A stretch of DNA of 64,000 nucleotides, from positions 121,887,501 through 121,951,500 of the forward strand of contig CM065804.1 in assembly GCA_033398695.1 (NCBI GenBank), given 5' to 3'. How positions within the stretch are numbered: the first letter of the stretch is position 1; each line of letters begins with the position of its first letter. The stretch comes from Orobanche coerulescens. Taxonomy: Eukaryota; Streptophyta; Magnoliopsida; Lamiales; Orobanchaceae. The notes beneath the pieces were generated by a model. That model had not been told where the DNA came from. It did no database searches and saw only the letters and a list, made by a program, of their open reading frames with translations. Below are positions 24,714 through 36,279 of the stretch, one piece after another. A program made the position numbers and the translations under genes.

Positions 24714-24733
24714 AAATCGCCGATAATAACCAG

Positions 24734-25387
24734 CTAATCCGAGGAAACTTCGGATGAAATTACATGTCCAAGAAACGTCACTTCGGACATCCAGAATTCA
24801 CATTTGGAAAACTTCCCATAAAGTTGCTCTCGTCTCAACACGTTGAGCACCTGATGAAGGTGAAACTCGTGCTCCTCCCGGTCACGAGAATAAATTAAAA
24901 TGTCATCAATGAAGACAACCACGAACCGATCCAAATAGTCGATGAAAACCCGATTCATTAACTCCATGAATACTGCAGGTGCATTAGTTAACCCAAACGG
25001 CATTACCACAAACTCATAATGACCATAGCGTGTTCGGATCGCCGTCCTAGCAATATCCGACTCTCGGATTCGCAACTGATGATACCCAGATCTTAAACCG
25101 ATCTTGGAAAATACTGAAGCTCCCTGAAGTTGATCCAAAAGATCATCAATACGGGGTAGGGGATATTTATTCTTGATCATCACCCTGTTCAGCTCTCGGT
25201 AATCAATACACAAACGGAAAGAACCGTCCTTTTTCTTGACAAATAATACTGGTGCTCCCCACGGAGACGCACTCGGCCGGATATAACCCTTCTCAGTCAA
25301 ATCCTCCAATTGATTCTTTAGTTCCAGCATTTCAGTTGGGGCCATCCGATACGGTGCCTTCGATATTGGAGATGTACCAGGCTCCAA
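24734..25387 (-). pseudogene. A copy 2: reverse transcriptase
   Basis: 217 codons covering [12 protein letters not shown], the [20 protein letters not shown] block, [28 protein letters not shown] and the FIDDILIYS catalytic motif, ending in a frameshift after FLGHVIS at the ~85-bp deletion. One residue differs in [12 protein letters not shown] (Asp to Gly: SKIGLRSGY); that Asp is the first catalytic aspartate of RT. Upstream an in-frame TAA (about 25402) and TAG (25520) separate it from protease. Confidence 0.88.
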
Positions 25388-25519
25388 CTCAATCGTGAAT
25401 TACACATCTCTCTGTGGAGGCAAACCAGGTAACTCGTCTGGAAATACGTCGGCATAATCTCTCACTACCGGAATATCCGCCAACATTATTGATGATCTCT
25501 CGATCTTAGTCATATAGCA

Positions 25520-27298
25520 CTAATAACCGACACACCCCTGATTGAGTAATTTCACTGCTTTCATCAAGTTGATGACTCTCCCAGAACAGCTGGGATTGGC
25601 TCCCTGAAAAACATATTCGACCCCATCGTCTGAAATGATAGTGACCAAACGCTTAAGGATGCTAATGACGGCATCGTGACGATCCATCCAATCAATACCC
25701 AGAATGACGTCCTCTCTCGGCAAATCTACCACGATTAGGTCTGCTAACCAATCACGGCCATGAAGCTGAATCGGACAATCCTTAATCTCAGGATTCCCAA
25801 TAATTCTTCTACCATCAGGTAGACCGATGACATAAGGCTCACAACTAGTAGCACTACCCAGACGTAGTCTACTCAAACATGATTCGAAAATAAAAGAATG
25901 CGATGCACCAGTATCAAAAAGGGTACACACAGGTTGAGATAGAATATCGAGTGTACCTGAGATCATCCAGGCCTCCGGATCGTCGGTCTTCTTCATCTCG
26001 TAAATTCGGGGCTTGCCGGCCCCCGAACCGGACGTTCCCGTCTGATAGCTCTTAGATCCACCTTTGTTAGCTCCTGTCATCTTAACCGTCACGGACTGAG
26101 TGGCCTGATTCGGAACCGCTGACTGGTTTGGGGCCTGAGATGTCGCCGAAGTGGGTTTGGAGTCCCTTCGGCAAAAACGGGCCCCATGCCCCGCAATTCC
26201 ACAGTTATGGCATATGACAGTCTGCCTCGGACACTTGGTACTGAAATGACCTTGTTCTTCACATTTGAAACAGGTGATGGCCGAACTGGCCGCTCGGGAC
26301 TGAGATTTCGCGGGTTTAGGCACCATAGGAGGTTGCCCAGAAAAAGTAGAGACCGCACGAGGTTTCTTGAAAGTGGCCTGGATGCCGTCAGACTGATTAC
26401 GATTCTTTGACTTCTTGCCAGCAGATGAAGGTTGCTGCTTCGCAATCTCCTTAGCAGTAAGTTCATAAGTAGGAGATTTCTCAATGAATTCGGCCAGAGT
26501 GGTGCAATGATGATTAAGCAACTGTAGTCGCATACGAGGTTTCAACCTCTTGCTGAAATATTTGATCTTGTCCACCTCTGAGTGAATAATGGATGAGGCG
26601 AACGGAAGTAGTTCCTGAAATTTCTCGGCAATGGCGAGAACATAATCGTCTGCTGAGGGGTCGGGAGTGAGTAATTCTGATAACTTGGCCTCTCTGAGTG
26701 GGGCCGGATAATACCTCTCCATCATAAGAGTCTTGAATTGATCCCAAGTACAAAATCCGTCGGTGGGCTTCAACAATAACCACCATGAATGAGCGCTCTT
26801 ACCCAAATAGTAAGCCGCGACTGAAACTTTGTGTCCCTCACGACAGTCCACCATAGCAAACAGTTTCTCGAAATGCTCCAGCCAATGAATGATATCCGTC
26901 GGTTCAGATGAACCCTCAAAAGTAGGTGGTCTTTGGTGAGATATGTCGCCAATGATACTGCTCACACCCTTCTCTCGCCTCTGAGGTGGCGGCGAAGGAG
27001 CCTGTTGATTCTGAGTAGCTGAGTTATGCATCGTTTCCATCAGTTGTGTCATCTGAGTCATTTGGGCCATCATGCCTTGCATAAAAACGAGTGGATCGAC
27101 CCGAACACCTTCTGATTGAGCTGTGTCTCGGGTACGACTCCCTCATAGTGAATGATTACACCCATGTGAATGAGTGGCAGCATCACTGCTCGATGAATTA
27201 ACATTATTCCTAGCATTTGCACGTGTATTCACACGAGCTCTCGGGTTTCGGCCCACACCGCGGCCTCTTCCCCCGCGTCCTATGCCAGCTCTTTCCAT
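25520..27298 (-). pseudogene. gag: A copy 2: gag and protease
   Basis: The frame opens at the ATG ending at 27298 (MERAG...), has a TGA at 27143-27145 (codon 52), and from 27082 is open for 520 codons. It has the Retrotrans_gag core (IIHWLEHFEKLF, HSWWLLLKPTDGF), two zinc knuckles (CFKCEEQGHFSTKC and CHNCGIAGHGARFC), the FCRRDSK junction with the Arg codon intact, and protease [10 protein letters not shown]. It ends at TAG for Trp after GCVGY. Gag and protease are continuous here, showing the original one-frame organisation. Confidence 0.92.
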
Positions 27299-27719
27299 AC
27301 TGAAGTGGGAAAGTCACGAAATGATTATATATCTTGCATGAATATCACATTATGATTACGTTATGAAATGATGAAAATGAGCATATGCGCTCAAACACAA
27401 TGATTACATGAATGATCAACTCAGGTGACGTGATTATCTGATGAAATTCTTGAAATGATTATCTTGAACAAGTTAACAAGATTAATGATATGATCCTCAA
27501 GATCAACAACTGAACATTGAAATGAACTGAGTGATTAATAAATTAACATGATCGACTTGATCACAAATGAAAATGATGAATGAGGAAATCCTACTGTTCT
27601 TTGGTCTGAAGGGCTCGGCTCTTGCACTGGTCACACGTGATACGAAAGTCCAATGATACTAGTCTGATGAATGATGATTTCAAATGAAACGTGACTCGGA
27701 AGGTAGTATTCAAAACTGC

Positions 27720-27731
27720 GCTCCGTTACCA
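27720..27731 (-). other. Primer-binding site, A interior 2
   Basis: Minus strand TGGTAACGGAGC, with one more change than the copy at 20233-20244. Confidence 0.8.
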
Positions 27732-27735
27732 ACTC

Positions 27736-30076
27736 TGTAACACCCCAAACTAGGCAGATATTACAGTGCCGTGGACCCCCGATTGGGACCCACCACGCGA
27801 GTGAAAATGAATGAAATACACAGGGTAAATGTAGTACCGAACCACATTACATCATTAATTACTCCGATGAGGAGTTTCATACAACCACCCAAGATAATAC
27901 AGAATACATGTATATTTTATATGAAGATAAAACATTTGACACTGAATAAAATGAGTATTCAAACGGAAGTCTGCAGCGGAAATAAAATAAGGAAAACACG
28001 AGTGAATGAAAAGGACTGGGGCCCCCTACTAGTATCACTGGGACTCCTCGCCGTCAACATTCTCTTCCCGTGCCTTAGTCTTGCCACGACTTGAAAGACA
28101 AAATCTCCCAACGGGGTCAGTTACACAGAACAATAATCCTCAAGAGTTGAATAAACACAATCATATATGTTGTATAAACCACAAGTTCGATCAAAAATCT
28201 CAAACCGTCGAACACATGCGATCAAAAGTGAATTGGTCAGATTATAACCCAAATCCTGTTGGAAACATACGCAATCAAACATGCTGTATGAATCAACTCA
28301 CAGTACGGCTCAAAGGGTGGCGCCACACTACGCCCAGGATGGAAATGTGTCCGTGCACAAGCCACCAACGAGTATCGATCGAATACACATGTGGTCTTGT
28401 ACCTAATCAGTCTCACGAAGTGATCTTCTCGTGTGCACAGTCCAATGTGAGGCCAACAACCAACACAAGACTTAATATATGCCCAACATGAAAATCCTAC
28501 ACATACCAACCGGCACGCCAGTGTGACCCGGAATGCCACGAGATAACAAAAGTGACATCGAAATCAATAATGACTCACCGATATGAAATGACAGTGAAAT
28601 GAATGATAGCCCAATGAAATGATTGGAACCGTCGTTCCTTGGGACTGAAGTGATTAATTGACAATTACAAGTCTCAATACGGTTAATACAATATGAATGA
28701 GTTATGATTATGAATGGACAACAATGAAAGGAATGAATATCCCTTTAACTCAGTAAGAATTAACTTACACAACGCCGATGAAGAATGTCCTTCCACAAAC
28801 AACGTCCTAAATGAGATGTCGGTTGCTCGAACAACCTTGAATAACACAATTACCAATAATCCGGTTCAACACACGAATCAAACACGAGTATAACTAACTC
28901 AAAACGTCGATACGACTAAACCAAGTTCATTGGGGCATTATATCTTACACGTTGTGGCCAAACTTCGATTGTTTACAACCAAACCTCAATAATACCAATA
29001 TCAAATCCCCAAGAACAAAACATCTTCAATACGATCAATAATCCAATATGAATATCCAAATTCATGATTCCAACAACAATTAATCGAAAACCCCCAAATT
29101 CAACTCAATATTCAAAGTGTTCTTGAATACCCTTTAAATAATTCGATGAATATTCATACATACTCATAATCATATGTATATCTCTTCATACAACATGATT
29201 ATAATGTCCTTAACATCATATCTCAACACAAATCGAAATCCAAGAGGTTTGGGAATATTACCTTTGAAGATCCAAACACTTTGATTCGATGAACACGAGT
29301 TAGATCGACGATTCGAGCTTCACAACCGAATGAAAATGATGAATAATCGAGTATCCAAGTGATTGATGATGAAAATTTCTCCCACAAACCCTCTCTCTCG
29401 GATGTAGGATGAAAAGTGAGCTTATTCCTCTCAAAAAACCCAATTAGTGTGCCGCGGCCCGGCCGAGTGTGCCGCGGCACAGGGCCAAAATCTGCCCCCA
29501 GTGCTCGGCAATGTGCCGCGGTAGTGACTCGGCAGTGTGCCGCGGCCCTGACGGTAGGATCCGCGGCCCCCGGTACAGGCGGGTCGGCCAAAACTGCAAC
29601 ATGTGTGTGCCGCGGCGCACACTCCCTTGTGCCGCGGCCCACACCCTATTGGGTCCTAAAATGATGAAAAATGACCCGGGAAGAGAATAAAAGAAATATG
29701 AATCAATATTTATGAAACAATAACATGAAATGGAAGTGCGGAAACCCCAAAATGGTGGTTCCAAGCAAGGATTACAAGGGTTCGCCCAACAAAAGCAGAA
29801 TTTGAAAAATGAGGAGATTTGAAATGACATGAACTCCAACATCAACATCGACTAATGAATCAATTACAACAATCAAGATAATACTCTGGTCTCGATTCCC
29901 AAGCAAGGTTGAAATAATGAACAATATCGATACACAACTCGAAGTAATTCCGAACGGTGAACACGGATGAATGAATGTGGATGATGAATGATTATTAACA
30001 AGTGAAAAATTACATAGTGACAATTACTGAATGAAATTACTGAATAATAATGACTGAATTACAACCGGGTATTACA
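27736..30076 (-). mobile_element. Element A, LTR3 (outer, right)
   Basis: 2341 bp, termini as LTR1 and LTR2, followed by AAGGG. By eye it is more different from LTR2 than LTR1 is, mainly small substitutions and indels. Confidence 0.92.
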
Positions 30077-30081
30077 AAGGG
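30077..30081. repeat. Right target-site duplication of element A (AAGGG)
   Basis: Matches 12976-12980; the C LTR resumes after it. Confidence 0.92.
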
Positions 30082-30564
30082 GTGAGCTTCCTGAGTGATA
30101 CTGGCTGTGGCATGTTTTTGAGTATTGAGTATTCTTTTTTGATTGTTTTATTCCGCTGCAATTGTGTACTTTTGAACTGTAATTTATCCGCTGCGTGTAT
30201 ATATTTCAAAATGGGTTTTCGGTATCTTTGCCAACTCGTGTGTATTTCAAATGGCCTTTTGGCACTTTGCGAACTTGGGTTATTTCGTTGAACCCCTTTT
30301 TCCTAACTATTTTATCGGTACATATAAGTGGTGGCTTAACGTACATTTTAAACTGTTCAGATTTGGCACTTCGCCTTGAATTTTCAAATGGTATTTTATG
30401 ACGGTATTTGAGAACTATATTTTGGTAAATATTTGAGTATTTAAAATATTACCGTCATCTGCCTTTTAGCGTTTTAAACGTTTTTGAAATGGTTTTTAGC
30501 CTGGTGAGTTCCGATGCGGGGCCCATGGCGCTGTAATATCCCGGATGGTTTTGGGGGTGTTACA
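30082..30564 (+). mobile_element. Element C, 5' LTR, last segment
   Basis: Continues the C LTR after A and ends in GGGGGTGTTACA, directly followed by a primer site. This shows that A sits within the C LTR and that the LTR is about 4.75 kb. Confidence 0.8.
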
Positions 30565-30569
30565 GAAGA

Positions 30570-30581
30570 TGGTATCGGAGC
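30570..30581 (+). other. Primer-binding site of C
   Basis: TGGTATCGGAGC five bases after the LTR end; initiator-Met tRNA type. Confidence 0.88.
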
Positions 30582-30873
30582 TTGGGTTTTTGAAACCCGG
30601 GCGTGTGTGTTGTGTGGCTCTACCGGTACGGTAGCAGTGTGGAATGATTTTTCTGACTTTTGAGTCGAACCGATTTTTAGAGTTTCCAAAATTTTTGAAA
30701 TCTTTTCAAATTGCTATTTGTGATATTGGTGTGTGTTGGTTGTGTTGAGACTTCGTATGGGAGTCATGTGCTAGTATCACGGGAGATCATCGGCTTCATG
30801 CACCTGTAAGCATATCGTTTTGGTTATTCACTTGTGGCGACGATTAATTATTTTCGAGGACGAAACTTATTTT

Positions 30874-30886
30874 AAGGGGGGTAGTA
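30874..30886 (+). other. Polypurine tract of C
   Basis: AAGGGGGGTAGTA directly before the 3' LTR. Confidence 0.85.
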
Positions 30887-31315
30887 TGTAATACCCGGAT
30901 TTTCAGTATAAATCTTTCGCATTATTTTATCTGAGGTATATTGTATAGCTTGATGTCTATACAGTATGGATAAAATAAATTGAGAACTAAGACAGTCGTA
31001 TTTGTATAATTGTCGTATTTGGTAGACAACTACATTTGAGTATATCGTATATCAGGTTGTTTTAATTTTTGATGTCGGGTATATCATATAAGAATATTAT
31101 TGGATGCAGTATCTGTATTCATTATGCCGTATGTTTGTATTATGTATGTCGAGATGTCGGACAAGAACAGTTGGATTTTGGCCAAGTACATAAGGCCATT
31201 ACGTACGCTAAGCTTAAGGACTTACGTACGCTAAATTCTATGTTTTACATATGTTATGCATAAGGTATTACATACGTAACAAGAGGAATCGGATAGGTGG
31301 GCCCATGGTCGGTAG

Positions 31316-31347
31316 CTTTCAGCACGGATGTGGACATGTGAGTCAAC
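31316..31347 (+). promoter_or_regulatory. Conserved U3 block with W-box (C 3' LTR)
   Basis: CTTTCAGC-N8-GGACA-N3-GAGTCAAC; one change from the 9141 copy. Confidence 0.55.
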
Positions 31348-31719
31348 AGATGGATTTACGTATTCTATACAGGGTGTATTATGTATGTAATATGAGTATA
31401 TTGCTGTAGCAAGTCAACGTACGTATTACGTACGCAATGGATTAAGTGTTATGTACGTTAGGAAGCAGCTGGCCGAGTCGTGGCCGAGGACTCGCTGGAT
31501 TGCCAATCACGATCGGCAGTGACTCACTAGGCATAAGGACTGGCCGATAACGGTCGTAAGGGTGCGGCCGGTTACGGCCGTAAGGGCCTATTACGTACGT
31601 AAGCTTGTGCCGGTTACGTACGTAAGGGTGTCGTCCAAATTGGGCAGATTGTTTTCAAGGCCGATTACGTATGTAAGGAAGCTGCCGGTTACGTACGTAA
31701 GGGTGTCGGCACGTCTCGA

Positions 31720-31728
31720 CTATATAAG
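31720..31728 (+). promoter_or_regulatory. TATA box, C 3' LTR
   Basis: CTATATAAG directly downstream of the palindrome array, in the element's sense. Confidence 0.65.
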
Positions 31729-34360
31729 CCTGGGCGACGGGTCATCCGACCATTTTTCAGAATTTTTCCTCCTTCTTCGCGATTTTTAGTAGGAATTGAA
31801 GGTTTTGAGCCTGAGATGTCATGGAGCATCAGTTTTTGGAAGTTGGATTCGTGTTTAACATCTTCTTCCACCCGGATCGAAGGTAAGAACACCTAAACTC
31901 TTGGGTTTGAAATTTTTAGGAGTTTCTTGGTGTTTCGGCCCATTTGATTCGTTTTAATCCAGATTATTGATGGAACTTTGTTGTATTCTCGGAATCATTC
32001 ATTACTCTTGAATTTTCGTTGAATAAATTCGAGTATTTCTTCGTTAAATGATTAAATTGTACTATGCACCTTAAGTGTTCGATAAAATGCCTCAATGAGT
32101 AGAACTTGGGAAATTCTACATGTTTTCGTATGAATGGTGATTGAATTGATATTGTTGTGATGATTCTTGGTAATTACGGGAATTTTGTTAAGGGAAGATA
32201 ATGAATTGATGATCAAATGCCTTGATTATGTTGTTATGATTATGTAATCATAGTATTCTATATGTTCTTGGTGGTTTGTTGTGATTCATGATGTTATGAG
32301 AAGTATATGTTGAAGAACATGATTATATACACCTTGAATTGTGAATAAGGATTGTTTAAATATTAGAACACATCGGATTATGTCGTTTTAGGATTTTGAA
32401 TGTGATTTCGGAATAAGTTGTGTTCTTAAGGAACTCTTGGATTATATGAATTGTTGAACATGTTTAAAGGTGTTGGTGTTTTGGATATGAATATGGAATA
32501 TTCATATGTAGAACTAAGTTATGTGTTTTGGTACAATATTCGTATAAGAATACGAATACGGTTCCGGGTTTGATAAGATTATGATTCACTTTTGAGTTTG
32601 AGAATTCATACGTATCGAACAAGTGTTCAATTCGGATAATGGAGTTATTTGACACCTTGGAATATGATTACCTATAATGTTGAACTAATCGGATCGTCCG
32701 GATTGATGATGATAATCGGTAATTGATTTTTATTATGAATGTACAAGGAGGAAACTTGTAATCGTATTTAAGATTGAATTTGGAATCGGTAATATTTAGA
32801 CCCTTGTTATTGGTTTAAATTGATTATTGATATGATTATCGGATTATGGATCGTGTTGTGATTTTGAGCTCATGATCGATTGATTTGGTTGTTTGGATTT
32901 GTGTTTAATCGGGATATTGTAGAACCGTTGTGTTTGTTGATCGGTTATTGATTATCATTTGTGATCATCGAGTTACGGCTTGTATTGTGGATATGAGTTC
33001 ATATTTGTTGAGTTGGATTATTTGGTTTTATGTATATGATCGACGTTTTGTTGAACCGTTGAGTTTGTTGGTTGTGTATGTCGGTTATTGATTTTTATCG
33101 AATGTGTGTTAATCGGTTATTGCAATAGGTTGTGATGTTTTGATCGTGGATTATGATCGTTCTGTTGCGGTTAAGGCTGAAGAGTTCGTAGATTGATTTT
33201 GGTCGGGGCTGAGGTGCTCGTAGACTAAGGCAATGGATTTTGGTAACGACTTCGTGGTATCGGTATCGAGGCAAGTTATACTTGTTCAGTTATAATATTT
33301 AATGATTGATTTCGCTTTCATTTCATTTATAATTCATATAGCAATGATATTATAAATATAAATTGTCGGGATGATGGTTTTTATATTGTGATTTGGTTTG
33401 GATTAAATCATAATGTATATGGTTTAAACGTGTTGGTGAATATGGAGATGTGAGTTGTATTTGGTCAGTGATATGGAATATCAGATATCGAGGATAGTTA
33501 TCGTGTCGATATTGATGTCGGGACGGTGGTTTGTTGGTATAATTGGACTATACCTATTTCAGGATTATTCGTATAACTGTGTATTCGTTCAGGGATGTTG
33601 GTTCGTGGAAAGGATATTGTCTTCGGCTTTGAGGTAATTTAAGTATTGTTCAATTATGAAGATAATTATTATGTTGAGTTGTATATGTTGTACGATGATA
33701 TTTCGTATATTGGGATTCGTATTGATTATTTCGTTGAGCGATGATGATCCCAGGGCTGATTGTATTGAGATCATTGATCGTGTTGATCATTTGTCGGGGA
33801 TGATGATCCCAGTATTGTTGTTTTGGATATTGATTAGTCGTTTCGACTTTTCTTTGTCAGTTTGTCTTGTTCACTTCGGTGAGTCTTTTGATCCTTATTG
33901 GATATGTGATTCTTTGAGTTTCGTTGTCATGTTGCATCGTCACATATCTGGAGTCATATCTGCGTGCCGAATGGTTATTGTGTAGGATTTTTAGCCGGGC
34001 ACATGATGGTTATGCGTGGATGTTTCCGCATTGAACCGTGCACATGAGACGTAGTTCGCTAGGCTAATTAGGTACATGTCCCACGTATATCCTGGATTCC
34101 GCATACGGGGTGGACATGTGCATGGACACATTTCCGGATCGGGCGTACTGGTTGTTCATACGCCCGAGGGATATGTTCGACAGTCAGGGTTATTTCTTTG
34201 AGATCCATTATTGTTGATCGTTTGGAGTTTACCTTGTTGAGGGTATTCTCAGTTATTCTTTATCCTTTGTTGATTGTTTGGAGTTTACCTTGTTGAGGGT
34301 ATTCTCGGTTATTGTTGATCCTTTCTTGATCGTGTTTGGAGTTTACCTTTGTTGAGGGTA

Positions 34361-34755
34361 GTAACCGGATCATAAATCAATCTTCGAGAAGACCATCGCT
34401 CCCTGAAGCTGATCAAACAAGTCTTCAATCCGAGGTAAATGGTATTTATTTTTGATGGTCAGCTTGTTTAATTCTCGGTAGTCGATGCATAAACAAAGCG
34501 ATCCATACTTCTTCTTAACAAAAAGCACGAGCGCACCCCAAGGTGACGCGCTTGGTCGAATATACCCCTTATCTAACAATTCCCCCAACTATTTCTTCAA
34601 CTCCAACATCTCCAACGGTGCCATACGGTACGGTGCTTGAGAAACAGGAGCCGCATTCGGCTCTAGATCGATAGGAAACTCAACTTCCTGCTGCGGTAGT
34701 AATCCCGGCAAGTCATCCAGAAATACGTCAGGGTACTCGTTAACAACTGAAATTG
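34361..34755 (-). pseudogene. B protease-RT linker and RT N-terminus remnant
   Basis: Read leftward: [16 protein letters not shown], an acidic substrate loop, APYRMAP, then [46 protein letters not shown] and FSKIDL, then TGA where Arg is usual, SGY, and the junction with C. In-frame stops are present. The rest of RT, RNase H and the integrase core are missing between here and 8711. Confidence 0.88.
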
Positions 34756-35191
34756 ATGACTAATAAAATATAGAGTGAAATGTATTCAGTGCCCACACAG
34801 AGGACTTCAACAACATCAATAACCAATCATACGTTTACTCGACTACATCAACCAATTGTTGAATAAACATAATAAGAAAAATAACACCCACTCGAGCCTC
34901 ATCATCATGTTGGGCCATCCTTTGCATGCGTGTCCCGTGCCGGCTCCTCAGGTCGCCCGATACCTGAAATGTATAAGACGTATTTCCCCCATTTAAGGGA
35001 TTAGCACTCGAATAGCTAGTGCAAGTATAGATTCACATAATATTACATACGAGTACAATCCAACATGAATAACACATTTGAAAATATTAGAAGGACGATA
35101 TTCCGGAATATCACATTTTCATCAAAACATGCCCATTGAAGAATTCATAACATCACATTACTGCAACACGATTCCATACTTGGTAACTCGT

Positions 35192-35329
35192 GGCCGTACC
35201 CCTTAGTATCAACCCACAGAGGCCCCGTCGGACCGTCCCCAGGTGGTAAACCACTTCCGCGGTCGTACCCCTTAGTAGCGACCCCCAGAGGCCCCGTCGG
35301 ACCGTCCTCAGTTGGAAGAACAACATCAA
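35192..35329. repeat. Two-copy tandem repeat, unit 69 bp
   Basis: Two adjacent units sharing CGTACCCCTTAGTA and AGAGGCCCCGTCGGACCGTC, inside the B LTR. Confidence 0.85.
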
Positions 35330-35849
35330 CATACACACACACACACACACCTTTATCACAACTTTTCATCAATGTTCATACAATGGCACAAGTAGAACTC
35401 AATACTATGAAGAACGAAATGAATCATCCTAAATCCTACCCTTTGGGACAATATGACGAGCACTATGAGTGCATAATTGATCGAAATTGATCAATGGTGG
35501 AAATAATGGGATTTCAGTCCATAAAATGACAAGGAAACCAAGGATTAATAGTATACTATCTAAATCTAACAACAATATAGGTTAAATCGGATTAAAAAGA
35601 CAAAATCACTATCAAAACCTCCAAAATCGCGAAACTAGGGTTTTAGGAAATCTTACCTTGATTCGAATATGAACAACGGATGATTTGGTGTTAGGGTGAT
35701 GTTAGGATGCTTGAATATACTTCCCCAATGGAGTTTGGGTGAAAATTGGATGAACCCTCAACTTGAGAACTACTCCCGTCGCGAAGAGAAGAGAAAAGAG
35801 GTGAGGAAATATCTACAAATCGACCCCTGCCAGTTTCTGAACTGACCGA

Positions 35850-36115
35850 TGTTACAGCCGTAACATCCCACACATACGGCAATAACTGGCTCTATCGAAG
35901 AATCTGGACAACAACTACGAAGCCCACTTACGGCCGTATAATTACAATGTTACTTCTGTAACATTTATTACGGCCGTAACTCGTACATCGTAAGCCCGTA
36001 AGTTGCTACTGGATCTAATACAGAAAAACGAAACTGGGTTACAGCCATATGATGAAGAATATACGGCCGTAACTCTCGAATATTACAGCCGTAACGGTTC
36101 TATCTTACGGCCGTA
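35850..36115. repeat. TTACGGCCGTAA palindrome array in B 5' LTR
   Basis: Partner of 7330-7605. Several units keep TACGGCCGTA. Confidence 0.65.
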
Positions 36116-36274
36116 AACTGCTTCTGGGAGCTGATATGAGTGAAACGACATCTCGTCGACAATCGAATGGAGAGTACAAAGGCATACCAACGAATACACG
36201 AAGATTTTCTCCAGATGAGACAATTACAACATCCATCACATGACCCTGGCCATCCAAAGGTCGGAATAAATCAA

Positions 36275-36279
36275 CACTA
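36275..36279. repeat. Left target-site duplication of element E (CACTA)
   Basis: CACTA before the left LTR matches CACTA after the right LTR (53378-53382). The uninterrupted B copy at about 7763 has a single CACTA. Confidence 0.88.

Larger units (their letters stand above)
12981..30076 (-). mobile_element. Element A: three-LTR tandem Ty3/gypsy (Tekay/Del-like), minus strand
   Basis: The order is LTR1 12981-15315, interior 1 15316-20248, LTR2 20249-22612, interior 2 22613-27735, LTR3 27736-30076, with AAGGG on both sides. Each interior has its own primer site and purine tract. Both copies carry gag, protease, RT, RNase H, integrase and chromodomain sequence, decayed differently. Confidence 0.92.
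30565..30886 (+). mobile_element. Element C interior (322 bp, non-coding)
   Basis: Contains only the primer site at its start, about 270 bp without a credible ORF, the TTTTCGAGGACGAAACTTA signature and the polypurine tract. Confidence 0.8.
8712..34360 (+). mobile_element. Element C: giant-LTR element with no coding region, carrying element A
   Basis: The 5' LTR is 8712-12980 plus 30082-30564 (about 4.75 kb without A), the interior 30565-30886 (322 bp, primer site and purine tract only), and the 3' LTR 30887-34360, truncated on the right. It has no gag or pol, so it is non-autonomous. Confidence 0.8.
30887..34360 (+). mobile_element. Element C, 3' LTR (right end deleted)
   Basis: Matches 8712 to about 12285. 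It breaks off inside the ~58-bp tandem repeats and joins B reverse-transcriptase sequence at about 34360 with GTA shared. About 1.3 kb of LTR end and the right target duplication are missing. The palindrome array is at 31170-31700. Confidence 0.85.
34756..36279 (-). mobile_element. Element B, 5' LTR, first segment
   Basis: From about 35704 the sequence matches the left B LTR. The part 34756-35703 has no second copy in view, so the inner boundary is approximate: it is placed where pol homology ends, and gag and the primer site are absent. At 34950-35000 the minus strand has a TCCC/GGGGGA plus TTTCAGGTA module like other families. E inserts at 36280. Confidence 0.6.
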
